The position numbers and the translations under genes are program-made. From NCBI RefSeq assembly GCF_006151805.1, contig NZ_VDDA01000002.1, positions 434,001 to 498,000 of the forward strand: a stretch of DNA of 64,000 bases. The letters are read 5' to 3'. The stretch is from Methylobacterium terricola. Its GTDB lineage: Bacteria > Pseudomonadota > Alphaproteobacteria > Rhizobiales > Beijerinckiaceae. Numbering within the stretch: position 1 is the first letter of the stretch; each line of letters starts with the position of its first letter. The notes under the pieces are model-generated. The model was not told the origin of the DNA. It worked only from the letters and a program-made list of their open reading frames with translations, and ran no database searches. Below, piece by piece: positions 7,924 through 19,350 of the stretch.

Positions 7924-9660
7924 TTAAGCCGAGGCGGGGCGGCGCAACCGTCCCGCGAGATCGCCGGCCCGTGGGGCGTAGACCACCGGCAGGGGCGCCG
8001 CCACGCCGCGCACCGAGACGGTCTCGATCCGCAGGCCGTCGAGGGCGAGGCCGGCCCGCCGCGCGGCCTCCTCGGAGGCGACGAGCTGCATGTCGGCGGC
8101 CTTGGCGAGGGATTCGAGCCGGCTCGCCAGGTTCACCGCCGGGCCGATCACCGACATGCCGCGGCTCGCGCCGTAGCCGAGGCGGCCGAGCACCAGGGGG
8201 CCGGCATGCAGCCCCATCGCCATCCGGAGCGCCGCCGGCAGCTCGGCGGCGAGCTGGCGGTTGAGCTCGGTCACCGCGGCGTCGACACGGCCGGCCGCCG
8301 CGAAGGCGGCCCGGCAGGCCGGGCCGATCCCGTCCGGATGGGTGAACAGGGCGAGCAGCCCGTCGCCGGCATAGCCGCCGATCCACCCCCCCGCCGCCTC
8401 GATCTCGCGCCCCGCCGCCTCGAAGAAGCGGTTGAGGATGAACACCACGTCGAAGGGCAGCTTGCGCTCCGAGAGCGGCGTGAAGCCGCGGATGTCGATG
8501 AACAGGATCGCCACCTCGCGCTCGATGCCGGCGACGTCCGTGTTGGCGAGGTGCTCGCCCGCCGAATCGCGGCGCGGGTCGAGGATGCGGATCACCGCCA
8601 CGTCGCCGGCGGGCTTCGCCTGGCAGGCGAGGCGCACGTTGGCCGGCGCGCCGATCGCCCGCAAGGCCGCCGCCTCCTGGGCGCCCGGCGGCGACAGGTG
8701 ATCCTCGCCGCTCACCACCAGCACCCGGCAGGTCGAGCAGCGCCCGCGCCCGCCGCAGACCGAGACATGCGGCACCCGGTTCGCCCGGCTGATCTCGAGC
8801 AAGGTCGGCCCCTCGAGGCTGCGCACGGTCGGGCCGCCGACATAGGTCACGCCGAAGCGCCGGGCCCGCAAGGACGCGGCCGCCCGGACCAGCACGATGC
8901 CGAGGGCGAACGCCACGGCGGCGTAGATCGCCCCCGTCACGGTGTCGCCCCAGGCCGCGACCGTCGCATCGAACGGCGGCACCTGCCAGCGGGCGCCGAG
9001 ATCCGGCGCCTCGAAGCGGCGCGCCAGCACCAGGTCGCGCTCCATGATCCGGCCCTGCGTGACGATGCCGGCGAGCGCCGCCGCCGGCAGGCCGAAGGCC
9101 GGCACCGCAAGGAGCGGCGCCATCCGCCGGTAGAGCGGCGACAGGCGCAGCCAGGCATGCAGGCCGAGGCAGCCGTGCAGCCACACCACCAGCAGCAGGG
9201 CGGTCTGGAACCCCATGCCGTCGGGCCAGATGCGGACGATCACGTAAGCGTAGTTGGTCCGTGTCCCGTCGACGAGGTTGGCGATCCGGGTGCCGAGCAC
9301 GTGCGGCACCAGCAGGAACGGAATCGCGAAGCCGAGGACCGTCTGCATCGCCTCCCAGGGCGGCATCCGCAGGGTTCGGCGCTCGGCGAGCCGCACCAGC
9401 GAGAAGGCGACGTGGGCGAGCAGCGCGAGGCCGAGAACGAGGCTGCCGGGCATCGAGCGCGTGACCGCGACCCGCCAGCGGGCCACGTCCATCATCGTGT
9501 CGAGGCCGACGAGGCCGAGCGCATGGTTGGCGAAATGCGTGGCCGCGAAGGCGAACAGGACGAGGCCCGAGACCAGCCGCAGGCGCTGGGCGAGCGAGCC
9601 GCGCCACAGGCGGGCGCCGGCCTCCGGAGCCGGACCGACGGCGGGAGGCGGCTCGCGCAT
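7924..9660 (-). CDS. class III adenylate cyclase with haem-type membrane anchor and [2Fe-2S] domain
   Basis: Makes cAMP from ATP; 578 residues in three parts. Residues 20-240 hold about six membrane helices with paired histidines (ATHFANHALG, LLAHVAF, LLVPHVLG, WLHGCLGLHAW), resembling the dihaem succinate-dehydrogenase cytochrome b anchor. A plant-type ferredoxin domain follows, with CGGRGRCSTC at 302-311 and a fourth ligand in RLACQAK near 345. The cyclase domain runs from about 375 to 560, with FIDIRGFTPLSE (metal Asp), GGYAGDGLLALF (second Asp) and VNLASRLE (transition-state Asn/Arg). The layout matches redox-controlled CyaC of Sinorhizobium meliloti, so output is probably tuned by quinone or redox state (inference). 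I prefer the ATG at 9660 to a GTG at 9705. Confidence 0.9.
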   Translation of the reverse strand: MREPPPAVGPAPEAGARLWRGSLAQRLRLVSGLVLFAFAATHFANHALGLVGLDTMMDVARWRVAVTRSMPGSLVLGLALLAHVAFSLVRLAERRTLRMPPWEAMQTVLGFAIPFLLVPHVLGTRIANLVDGTRTNYAYVIVRIWPDGMGFQTALLLVVWLHGCLGLHAWLRLSPLYRRMAPLLAVPAFGLPAAALAGIVTQGRIMERDLVLARRFEAPDLGARWQVPPFDATVAAWGDTVTGAIYAAVAFALGIVLVRAAASLRARRFGVTYVGGPTVRSLEGPTLLEISRANRVPHVSVCGGRGRCSTCRVLVVSGEDHLSPPGAQEAAALRAIGAPANVRLACQAKPAGDVAVIRILDPRRDSAGEHLANTDVAGIEREVAILFIDIRGFTPLSERKLPFDVVFILNRFFEAAGREIEAAGGWIGGYAGDGLLALFTHPDGIGPACRAAFAAAGRVDAAVTELNRQLAAELPAALRMAMGLHAGPLVLGRLGYGASRGMSVIGPAVNLASRLESLAKAADMQLVASEEAARRAGLALDGLRIETVSVRGVAAPLPVVYAPRAGDLAGRLRRPASA

Positions 9661-9724
9661 CAGGGTCTCTCTCAGGGCGGCCTGCGCTGACAACGATGTC
9701 CGCACGCCTGCGCACGAATGTTAG

Positions 9725-9758
9725 GCGCTCCCCCTCCCCTTGTGGGGAGGGGGAGCGC
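9725..9758. repeat. perfect 15-bp GC-rich hairpin (REP-like)
   Basis: Arms GCGCTCCCCCTCCCC and GGGGAGGGGGAGCGC flank a TTGT loop. It sits between the ends of two minus-strand genes (before the cyclase, after ppdK) and has no T-run. It could end ppdK transcripts or be a dispersed palindrome; a weaker relative lies at 17397-17437. Confidence 0.65.
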
Positions 9759-9780
9759 TCCACCGTCAAGACCCGCGCGG

Positions 9781-12459
<2,679 letters not shown>

Positions 12460-12645
12460 ATCGCTCGTCCGTTCGTAGCGGCTGCCGCCTGACATTCCCG
12501 CCGGGTTGGACCATTCCCCGGCCCAACGCAAGCTGAACGGGAATGCCGTCCAAAAGTCTTAGGTGCGTGGTATTTTGGGGGCCTCGGATCCCAGAGCCCG
12601 GACGCGGCACCAGATGTAGCGCCCGGCGGGCCGCCGGCGACCGGG

Positions 12646-13347
12646 TCAGGCGAGCTGGACGATGAGCCCGTTCTGGATCGTCACCCGCCGGTCCATGCGG
12701 GCGGCGAGATCCAGGTTGTGGGTCGCGATCAAGGCCGCCACCCCCGAGGCCCGCACCAGCGAGACCAGGATCGCGAAGACGTGACCGGCGGTCTGCGGGT
12801 CGAGGTTGCCGGTCGGCTCGTCGGCGAGAAGCAGCCGCGGACCGTTGGCGAGCGCCCGGGCGATGGCGACGCGTTGCTGCTCGCCGCCCGACAGCTCCGC
12901 CGGCCGATGGCTCAGGCGATCCTTGAGGCCGAGGAACGACAGGAGCTCGCCGGCCCGCGAACGCGCCTCACCGGCCGACAGGCCGCGGATGAGCTGGGGC
13001 AGCACCACGTTCTCCAGCGCCGAGAACTCGGGCAGCAGGTGGTGCGACTGGTAGACGAAGCCCATCTCCTCGCGCCGCATCCGGGTGCGGGCGGCATCGT
13101 CCATCCGGGCGCTCGGCTGGCCGCCGATATAGACCTCGCCGGCGTCGGGCCGCTCGAGCAGGCCGGCGACGTGGAGCAGGGTCGACTTGCCGGTGCCGGA
13201 CGGCGCCACCAGCGCCACGATCTCGCCGGGCCAGATCGCGAGGTCGGCGCCGCGCAGGATCTCGAGATGGCCGGCACCTTGGGCGTAGCGACGCTCGACC
13301 TGGGCGAGGAAGAGCGCCGGGACCGGCTGCTGCGGGGTGGCATCCAT
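12646..13347 (-). CDS. lolD: lipoprotein-releasing ABC transporter ATPase LolD
   Basis: ATPase of the LolCDE machine that extracts outer-membrane lipoproteins from the inner membrane for hand-over to LolA. 233 residues, with Walker A PSGTGKST at 49-56, Q-loop [17 protein letters not shown] near 100, signature LSGGEQQR at 152-159, Walker B LLLADEP at 172-178 and H-loop ATHN. This is the LolD/MacB subfamily pattern (DEPTGNLD). It sits 111 bases after the permease gene in the proS-lolC-lolD minus-strand order seen in many alphaproteobacteria, which supports Lol over other MacB-like ATPases. Confidence 0.93.
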   Translation of the reverse strand: MDATPQQPVPALFLAQVERRYAQGAGHLEILRGADLAIWPGEIVALVAPSGTGKSTLLHVAGLLERPDAGEVYIGGQPSARMDDAARTRMRREEMGFVYQSHHLLPEFSALENVVLPQLIRGLSAGEARSRAGELLSFLGLKDRLSHRPAELSGGEQQRVAIARALANGPRLLLADEPTGNLDPQTAGHVFAILVSLVRASGVAALIATHNLDLAARMDRRVTIQNGLIVQLA

Positions 13348-13458
13348 CGGTGTCAGGCGCCCCTCGCGGGACTGCGCGAAGCGGGCTTTGAGGAGGGGAC
13401 GTGCAGCGGCATCCGGACGGTACTCGGGTACGGGGTCGGGCGGGAGACGCCCGAGGGA

Positions 13459-14763
13459 TCAGCCGTAGCGCAGGGCCTGCACCGGGTCGAGCCGGGCGGC
13501 GCGCCAGGACGGGTACAGCGTGGCGAGCAGCGACAGCACTATCGACATCGCGACGACGGCGACGACCTCGCTCGCGTTGGTCTCGGACGGGATCTCCGAC
13601 AGGAACCGCACGGTCGGGTCCCAGGCACCGGGAAACAGCGTGCGCTGGATCACCGTGAGGTTCGCCGAGAACACCAGCCCGAGGACGAAGCCGGCGAGCG
13701 TGCCGAGGATGCCGATCGAGGCGCCGGTGATCAGGAACACCCGCATGATCGCCCCCCGCGTCGCCCCCATGGTGCGTAGGATCGCGATGTCGCTCGACTT
13801 GTCCTTCACCAGCATGATCAGGCCGGAGACGATGTTGAGCGCCGCCACCAGCACGATCAGCGTGAGGATGATGAACATCACGTTGCGCTCGACCTCGAGG
13901 GCGGAGAAGAAGGTGCGGTTGCGCTGGCGCCAGTCGGTGATCAGCACCGGGCGCTCGGCCGCAAGCTCCAGCTCTCCCCGCGCCTCCCCGACCGAATCGG
14001 CGTTGTCGAGGAAGATCTCGATCACCGAGACGTCGCCGTCGCGGTTGAAGAAGGCCTGCGCCTCGGTGAGCGGCATGTACACGAAGGTGCCGTCGAACTC
14101 GGACATGCCGACCTCGAACACCGCGGCCACGTTGTAGCTCTTGATCCGCGGCGCGGTGCCGAACGGCGTCGTCGCGCCCTTCGGCGTGGCGAGCGTGATG
14201 GTGTCGCCGGCCTGGAGGCCGAGGGATTCGGCGAGCCGCTTGCCGATGGCGACGCCGCCGCCGCCGTCGAAATTCTCCAGCGTGCCGCCCCGGATGGTGC
14301 CCGCGACCGACGGGATCTTCTTCAGGTCCTCGGCCCGCACGCCGCGCACCAGCACGCCCGAGCCGCCGAATTGCGACGAGGCGAAGGCCTGGCCCTCGAC
14401 CATCGGCAAGGCGAGATGGACGCCCGCCACCTTGCCGAGCCGGTCCGACAGGTCGGCGAAGTCGGTCAGCGGCCGGTCGATCGGGGCGACGAAGATGTGG
14501 CCGTTGATGCCGACGATCTTGCTGAGCAGCTCCTTGCGGAAGCCGTTCATCACCGAGAGCACGATGATGAGGGTGGCGACCCCCAGCATGATCCCGAGGA
14601 ACGAGAACAGGGCGATGACCGAGACGAAGCCCTCTTTCCGCCGGGTGCGCAGGTAGCGCCCGGCGATCGTCCACTCGAACGGCGCGAACGGCAGGGTGCC
14701 GCCCCCGCTCTGGGTCCGCCCGCCGAATTTCGGCAGGCGCTCGCGGATGGCGGCGAGGGCCAT
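13459..14763 (-). CDS. lipoprotein-releasing ABC transporter permease LolC/LolE
   Basis: Inner-membrane permease partner of LolD, 434 residues. The FtsX/MacB topology is visible: TM1 at about 42-65 (FVSVIALFSFLGIMLGVATLIIV followed by LSVMNGFR, a LolC/E signature), a large periplasmic MacB-PCD domain at about 75-270, and three C-terminal helices (FIILTLIVLVAALNIVSGLI, ITGASIGILGTLAGFVLGLVF and VVAVVAMSIVLSLLATLYPS). It ends with the typical PSWRAARLDPVQALRYG. Alphaproteobacteria usually have one permease serving as both LolC and LolE, so I give no letter. Its ATG lies 4 bases after the proS stop, implying co-transcription and probably coupled translation. Confidence 0.93.
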   Translation of the reverse strand: MALAAIRERLPKFGGRTQSGGGTLPFAPFEWTIAGRYLRTRRKEGFVSVIALFSFLGIMLGVATLIIVLSVMNGFRKELLSKIVGINGHIFVAPIDRPLTDFADLSDRLGKVAGVHLALPMVEGQAFASSQFGGSGVLVRGVRAEDLKKIPSVAGTIRGGTLENFDGGGGVAIGKRLAESLGLQAGDTITLATPKGATTPFGTAPRIKSYNVAAVFEVGMSEFDGTFVYMPLTEAQAFFNRDGDVSVIEIFLDNADSVGEARGELELAAERPVLITDWRQRNRTFFSALEVERNVMFIILTLIVLVAALNIVSGLIMLVKDKSSDIAILRTMGATRGAIMRVFLITGASIGILGTLAGFVLGLVFSANLTVIQRTLFPGAWDPTVRFLSEIPSETNASEVVAVVAMSIVLSLLATLYPSWRAARLDPVQALRYG

Positions 14764-14767
14764 CGGG

Positions 14768-16102
14768 TCAGGCCGTCCGGTTCTGGCGCAGGAACGCCGG
14801 CACCGCGTCGGGAGCGACGGTCTCCCGGGCGCCGGTGGCGCGGCGCTTCACCTCGACCTTGCCCTCGGCCAGGCCCTTCGGGCCGACGATGACCTGCCAG
14901 GGCAGGCCGATCAGGTCGGCGGTGGCGAACTTTCCGCCCGGGCGCTCGTCGCGGTCGTCGTAGAGCACGGTCAGGCCGGCGGCCTCCAGCTCGCCCTGGA
15001 GCTTGGCGCAGGCCGCGTCCGTGCCGGCATCGCCGACCTTGAGGTTGAGGAGCGCGACGTCGAACGGCGCCACGGCGTCCGGCCATACGATGCCGGATTC
15101 GTCGTGGCCGGCCTCGATGATCGCCGCCACCAGCCGGCTCGGGCCGATGCCGTACGAGCCCATATGGACCGGGCGCTCCTGCCCGTCCGGTCCGGTGACC
15201 TTCGCGCCCATCGGCTCCGAGTACTTGGTGCCGAAATAGAAGATGTGGCCGACCTCGATCCCGCGGGCCGCCATCTGCTCCGGGTGCGGCACCTCGGCGA
15301 AGGCGGCGGCGTCGTGCATCTCGGAGGTGGCGGCGTAGCGCGAGGTCCAGTGGTCGACGGTCGCCTGGAGGCCCGCGACATCGTCGAAATCGGTCGTCGC
15401 GTCGGGGGTCGCGAAGTCGAGATAGGCGCGGTCGCAGAAGACCTCGCTCTCGCCGGTCTGGGCCAGGATGATGAATTCGTGGCTGAGGTCGCCGCCGATC
15501 GGCCCGGTCTCGGCCCGCATCGGGATCGCCTTGAGGCCGAGCCGCGCGAAGGTGCGCAGGTAGGCCACGAACATCTTGTTGTAGGAGTGCCGGGCGCTCG
15601 CCTGGTCGAGGTCGAACGAGTAGGCGTCCTTCATCAGGAACTCGCGCGAGCGCATGGTGCCGAAGCGCGGCCGCACCTCGTCGCGGAACTTCCACTGGAT
15701 GTGGTAGAGGTTCTTCGGCAGGTCCTTGTAGGAGCGCACCGCCGAGCGGAAGATCGCCGTGATCATCTCCTCGTTGGTCGGCCCGAACAGCATGTCGCGC
15801 TCGTGCCGGTCCTTGATGCGCAGCATCTCCTTGCCATAGGCGTCGTAGCGGCCCGACTCGCGCCACAGCTCGGCCGACTGGATCGTCGGCATCAGCAGCT
15901 CGATCGCGCCGGAGCGGTCCTGCTCGGCCCGGATGATGTCGGCGACGCGGTTGAGCACCCGCAGGCCCAGCGGCAGCCAGGCATAGATGCCGGCGGATTC
16001 CTGGCGGATCATGCCGGCGCGCAGCATCAGCCGGTGCGAGACGATCTCGGCTTCCTTGGGCGTCTCGCGCAGGATGGGCAGGAAATAGCGGCTGAGACGC
16101 AT
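14768..16102 (-). CDS. proS: prolyl-tRNA synthetase (alphaproteobacterial short form)
   Basis: Charges tRNA-Pro with proline in the cytoplasm. At 444 residues it is the compact class II form that lacks the editing insertion of the E. coli enzyme. Motif 1 is at [16 protein letters not shown], the conserved [10 protein letters not shown] follows, motif 2 is [25 protein letters not shown] and motif 3 is [17 protein letters not shown]. The C-terminal anticodon-binding domain starts near residue 345 (FDVALLNL). The start at 16100-16102 gives [15 protein letters not shown], the conserved family opening. It heads the proS-lolC-lolD unit. The 460 bases upstream hold no gene on this strand. Confidence 0.97.
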   Translation of the reverse strand: MRLSRYFLPILRETPKEAEIVSHRLMLRAGMIRQESAGIYAWLPLGLRVLNRVADIIRAEQDRSGAIELLMPTIQSAELWRESGRYDAYGKEMLRIKDRHERDMLFGPTNEEMITAIFRSAVRSYKDLPKNLYHIQWKFRDEVRPRFGTMRSREFLMKDAYSFDLDQASARHSYNKMFVAYLRTFARLGLKAIPMRAETGPIGGDLSHEFIILAQTGESEVFCDRAYLDFATPDATTDFDDVAGLQATVDHWTSRYAATSEMHDAAAFAEVPHPEQMAARGIEVGHIFYFGTKYSEPMGAKVTGPDGQERPVHMGSYGIGPSRLVAAIIEAGHDESGIVWPDAVAPFDVALLNLKVGDAGTDAACAKLQGELEAAGLTVLYDDRDERPGGKFATADLIGLPWQVIVGPKGLAEGKVEVKRRATGARETVAPDAVPAFLRQNRTA

Positions 16103-16320
16103 GTCGGACCTTGGCGTGGCAGGCGGTGGCGTAGCGCGGGGCAGGGCCCCGCCGGGGGCGACCCCGGGGAACGCCCTTTTGCACGCTTCCGGCCCCGTTC
16201 GCAAAACATGAAACGCGCAGGTCCCGTGCCGCTCGGGCGGCTGCGAGCGCGCCCGCTGCGGGGCGGAGCAGAAAAATGCGCCGGCCATGCAAAAAAACGC
16301 ATCAACCTGCTCAAAGCCAC

Positions 16321-16349
16321 GTGACAATGCGAATTCTTATTCCTATAAG
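16321..16349 (+). promoter_or_regulatory. sigma-70-type promoter for a candidate small RNA
   Basis: GTGACA (16321-16326) and TATAAG (16344-16349) are separated by exactly 17 bases; each matches the consensus hexamer in five of six positions. The stretch is clearly more AT-rich than its surroundings. Transcription would start near 16356 on the plus strand, where there is no protein gene, and run into the terminator at 16483-16511. Confidence 0.6.
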
Positions 16350-16355
16350 CGGCAT

Positions 16356-16511
16356 CGCGATGATGCGCAGGCAGGCCGAACGGCGCCGCGCAAGGTCCGA
16401 GTCTCGGGAGGAAAAGCCAGCTTCAACGCCCTAACGGGTGAACAACAGATCATAAGCTGGTCAAAACATTCAGAAAGCTAATAAGCAAGGCTTCCGAGCC
16501 TTGCTTTTTTA
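16356..16511 (+). ncRNA. candidate small RNA (about 155 nt), family unknown
   Basis: A plus-strand interval bounded by a good promoter and a strong intrinsic terminator, with no convincing protein gene. Predicted pairings by eye: CCGAgtcTCGG near 16397-16407; a 7-bp stem CCAGCTT (16417-16423) with AAGCTGG (16454-16460) enclosing a smaller GCCC-taac-GGGT hairpin; then the terminator stem. An AT-rich single-stranded linker (about 16461-16482) precedes the terminator, as in many Hfq-type sRNAs. A 24-codon Arg-rich frame (16360-16434) exists but has no ribosome binding site. I do not recognise the family. Confidence 0.5.
16483..16511 (+). terminator. strong intrinsic terminator
   Basis: A perfect 10-bp stem AAGCAAGGCT/AGCCTTGCTT with TCCG loop is followed directly by TTTTATTTT. 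It belongs to the plus strand, where the only upstream unit is the candidate small RNA. Confidence 0.85.
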
Positions 16512-16567
16512 TTTTGGACTTCCGGTATCGCGTGCCGTGCGGCAGTCATGCAGGCGGCCGAGCCCCG

Positions 16568-16906
16568 CTACAGGCCGGCAAGGGGAAACGCCGCCACGGC
16601 GACGATGAACACCACGTCCGAGACGAGCGTGGTCCATACGGCCTTGCGGCGCATCTGCGGCTTGTGCGGCGCGCCGAGATCCTGCCCCGGCACCACGACC
16701 TCGGTCCCGTCGGGCGCGGCCCGGAACGGCAGCACCGCGAACAGCACGATCCACCATACCACGAAATACAATGCGCCCGCCCCCAAGCCGCTGAGGCGGA
16801 AGCCCCAGACCGCCAGTGCCAGCACCGGCAGCATCAGCAGGACGCACACGGCGAGGGTGCGGGGGATCGACGCGGTGGCGCGCGCGAGGAGGGCGTCCAC
16901 GCTCAC
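16568..16906 (-). CDS. DUF1467-family membrane protein
   Basis: Small inner-membrane protein of 112 residues and unknown function. Three hydrophobic segments are visible: about 18-38 (TLAVCVLLMLPVLALAVWGF), 42-62 (GAGALYFVVWWIVLFAVLPF) and 92-110 (SDVVFIVAVAAFPLAGL). The conserved middle PDGTEVVVPGQDLGAPHKPQ and MRRKAVWTT match the DUF1467 family, which in alphaproteobacteria typically lies beside the methylmalonyl-CoA epimerase gene, as here. Its GTG start at 16904-16906 shares bases with the epimerase stop (GTGA overlap), so translation is almost certainly coupled. Confidence 0.85.
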   Translation of the reverse strand: MSVDALLARATASIPRTLAVCVLLMLPVLALAVWGFRLSGLGAGALYFVVWWIVLFAVLPFRAAPDGTEVVVPGQDLGAPHKPQMRRKAVWTTLVSDVVFIVAVAAFPLAGL

Positions 16907-17307
16907 GCCTGCTCCAGCTCGACCAGGGTGCCGAGGAAGTCCTTCGGGTGCATGAACAGCACCGGCTTGCCGTGGGCACCGATCTTCGGCTCGCCCGAGC
17001 CGAGGATGCGGGCGCCTTGCGCCTTCATCCGGTCGCGGGCCGCCAGGATGTCGTCGACCTCGTAGCAGACGTGATGGATGCCGCCGCCCGGGTTACGCTC
17101 CAGGAAGGCGTTGATCGGCGAATCGACGCCGAGCGGCGCCAGCAGCTCGATCTTGCTGTTGGGGAGTTCGACGAAGATGACCGTGACGCCGTGCTCGGGC
17201 TGCGGCAGCGGCGCCGACAGCGTCGCCCCGAGGGTGTCGCGATAGACCTTGGCTGCCGCGTCGAGATCCTTCACCGCGATGGCGACGTGGTTGAGCCTGC
17301 CGATCAT
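16903..17307 (-). CDS. mce: methylmalonyl-CoA epimerase
   Basis: Interconverts (2R)- and (2S)-methylmalonyl-CoA in propionate and ethylmalonyl-CoA pathway metabolism; cytoplasmic. 134 residues, a glyoxalase/VOC fold of two beta-alpha-beta-beta-beta modules. Metal ligands are visible: His in LNHVAIAV (residue 7), HHVCYEVDD in the second module and the C-terminal Glu in FLGTLVELEQ. FVELPNSKIELLAPLG and HPKDFLGTLVELEQ are typical of the epimerase rather than generic glyoxalases. It overlaps the DUF1467 gene by four bases downstream and follows the RNase J gene by 168 bases, which contain a GC-rich hairpin. Confidence 0.94.
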   Translation of the reverse strand: MIGRLNHVAIAVKDLDAAAKVYRDTLGATLSAPLPQPEHGVTVIFVELPNSKIELLAPLGVDSPINAFLERNPGGGIHHVCYEVDDILAARDRMKAQGARILGSGEPKIGAHGKPVLFMHPKDFLGTLVELEQA

Positions 17308-17396
17308 GGGGGTGTTCCTCCGGTGGTCGTTCGGGACGGTCGATATCGTGCGGCGCTGACCGATTCTCTGCGGCCTGGACCCTACTTCAAGTCGGG

Positions 17397-17437
17397 CGCC
17401 GGAGCCCTCCCCCGCAGAGGGGGGGAGGGTTCCGGCG
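17397..17437. repeat. REP-like GC-rich hairpin
   Basis: CGCCGGAGCCCTCCCCC pairs with GGGGGAGGGTTCCGGCG (one G-T wobble) around a short GCAGAGG loop. It lies between rnj and mce and resembles the hairpin at 9725-9758 in its CCCTCCCC/GGGGAGGG core. Confidence 0.55.
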
Positions 17438-17475
17438 TCGTCCTCAGGAGCGTCCGCTGGGGACGCCCGCCACCC

Positions 17476-19149
17476 TCACACCTCCACGACCATCACGTGG
17501 CAGGCCGGCTTCTTGCCCCAGACCTCGTTCACCGCCGAGCGGATCGACCGGTCGACGGCGTTCTCGACCGCCTCGGAATCGCGCCGCTTGACCCGCGACA
17601 GGCCGTTGATCGTCCGCTCCACGGCGTCGCCGATCACGTCGATGATCACCTCGCCCTTGCGGCCGTAGCTCGGCAGGCCCATCAGGTCGATCGAGGGCTC
17701 GCCCTTGACCTCGCCGTTCTTGTCGAGCGCGATCGCCACCGAGACGATGCCCGTGAAGGCGAGCTTGCGCCGCTCCGGGATCGCGCGGTCGTTCGAATCG
17801 ACCAGGACGTTGCCGTCCTTGAAGATCCGGCCGCTCTTGACGTGGGTGACGATCTCCGGCTCGCCGGGCGCCAGCCGGATCAGGGTGCCGTTGCGGGCCT
17901 TGACCACCTGATCGACGCCCTGCTTGCGGGCGAAGGTCGCGTGCTCGGCGAGATGCAGCGCCTCGCCGTGGACCGGCACCGCGATCTTCGGCTTGGTCCA
18001 GCGGTACATCGCCGCCATCTCGTCGCGGCGCGGGTGGCCGGAGACGTGGACGAGCTCGGTGCGGTCGGTGATGACCTGGATGCCGGCCTCGATCAGGTCG
18101 TTGATGATCGCGCCGACCGCCCGCTCGTTGCCGGGAATGGCGCGCGAGGAGAAGATCACCCGGTCGCCGGGCGAGAGCGCGATCTCCGGGTGCTCGTCGC
18201 GCGAGACCCGGGCCAGCGCCGCCCGCGCCTCGCCCTGCGAGCCGGTGAGGAGCGCCACCACCTTCTCGCGCGGCAGGTAGCCGTAGGCCTCGGCGCCGCG
18301 GATCTCCGGCAGACCGTCGAGGTAGCCGCATTCGCGGGCGACGTCGATCACCCGGTCCATGGCGCGGCCGACCGCCACCACGTCGCGGCCGCAGGCCTGG
18401 GCGGCGAGGCAGACGGCGCGCATGCGCGCGACGTTCGACGCGAAGGTCGTCACCGCGACCCGGTGCGGCGAGTTGCGGATCAGCTCGGCGAGGTGCGCGG
18501 CGACCTCCGACTCGCTCGGCGAGCGGCCCTCGCGGGTGACGTTGGTCGAATCGCAGACCAGCGCCAGCACGCCCTCCTCGCCCAGCCGCGTGAAGGTCTC
18601 CTCGGAGGTCGAGTTGCCGGCCACCGGCGTGTCGTCGAGCTTCCAGTCGCCGGTATGGAGCACCAGGCCGAGCGGCGTGCGGATCGCCAGCGCGTTCGCC
18701 TCGGGGATCGAGTGCGCGACCGGCACGTACTCGATCGAGAACGGGCCGAGATCGAGGCGGCCGTCGGCCGGCACCTCGCGCATGTCGACCTTGGGCGCGC
18801 CCGGCTCGCCGAGGCGGCGCGCCTCGATCAGGTTCTTGGTGAAGCGGGTGGCGTAGATCGGCACCTTGAGCTTCGGCCACATCTCGCCGATGGCGCCGAT
18901 ATGGTCCTCGTGGCCGTGGGTGATCAGGATGCCGAGCAGGTTCTCACGCTGCTCCTCGGCGAAGCTGAGGTCCGGATACATCAGGTCGACGCCCGGCAAA
19001 TGTTCCTCGCTGGCGAAGCCCATGCCGAGATCGACCATGATCCACTTGCGCGCCTTCGGCGGCCCGAAGCCGTAGAGGCCGGCATTCATGCCGATCTCGC
19101 CCACCCCGCCGAGGGGCACGAAGATCAGCTCATCTCCCTTGTTGGACAT
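17476..19149 (-). CDS. rnj: ribonuclease J
   Basis: Metallo-beta-lactamase-fold RNase with 5'-3' exonuclease and endonuclease activity in mRNA decay and rRNA maturation; cytoplasmic. 557 residues, the usual length. The zinc motif THGHEDHIGA is at about 77-86 (His78, His80, Asp82, His83). VPVAHSIPEANALAI supplies another ligand. The beta-CASP insertion follows (VALVCDSTNVTREGRSPSE, TTFASNVARMRAV), then HVSGHPRRDEMAAMYRWTKP and VPVHGEALHL. The C-terminal domain from about 460 includes SYGRKGEVIIDVIGDA. In Rhizobiales the gene normally lies between coaX/birA and mce; that order holds here except that coaX is missing. Confidence 0.96.
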   Translation of the reverse strand: MSNKGDELIFVPLGGVGEIGMNAGLYGFGPPKARKWIMVDLGMGFASEEHLPGVDLMYPDLSFAEEQRENLLGILITHGHEDHIGAIGEMWPKLKVPIYATRFTKNLIEARRLGEPGAPKVDMREVPADGRLDLGPFSIEYVPVAHSIPEANALAIRTPLGLVLHTGDWKLDDTPVAGNSTSEETFTRLGEEGVLALVCDSTNVTREGRSPSESEVAAHLAELIRNSPHRVAVTTFASNVARMRAVCLAAQACGRDVVAVGRAMDRVIDVARECGYLDGLPEIRGAEAYGYLPREKVVALLTGSQGEARAALARVSRDEHPEIALSPGDRVIFSSRAIPGNERAVGAIINDLIEAGIQVITDRTELVHVSGHPRRDEMAAMYRWTKPKIAVPVHGEALHLAEHATFARKQGVDQVVKARNGTLIRLAPGEPEIVTHVKSGRIFKDGNVLVDSNDRAIPERRKLAFTGIVSVAIALDKNGEVKGEPSIDLMGLPSYGRKGEVIIDVIGDAVERTINGLSRVKRRDSEAVENAVDRSIRSAVNEVWGKKPACHVMVVEV

Positions 19150-19350
19150 CGTTTTCCATCACTGCATGGACCGCCGTCGCGGTCCCACTCGAGGAACGGC
19201 CTCGTCTGCCGTCACGGTCACGGCGCCGTCATGTCTCATCCGCGGCCGGAAACGGCCGCGCGGCGGCGGCGCCCGGGGGCGCCCCGCCGCATCATTTCGC
19301 ATTGTCCGGGGATGCGCCGTCGCCGCTCCGGGCGCCGTGTCGCCTCCCCG

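Noticed and set aside
16287..16481. 64-codon plus-strand frame inside the sRNA interval
   Set aside because: No ribosome site, begins upstream of the promoter candidate, and composition is not protein-like.
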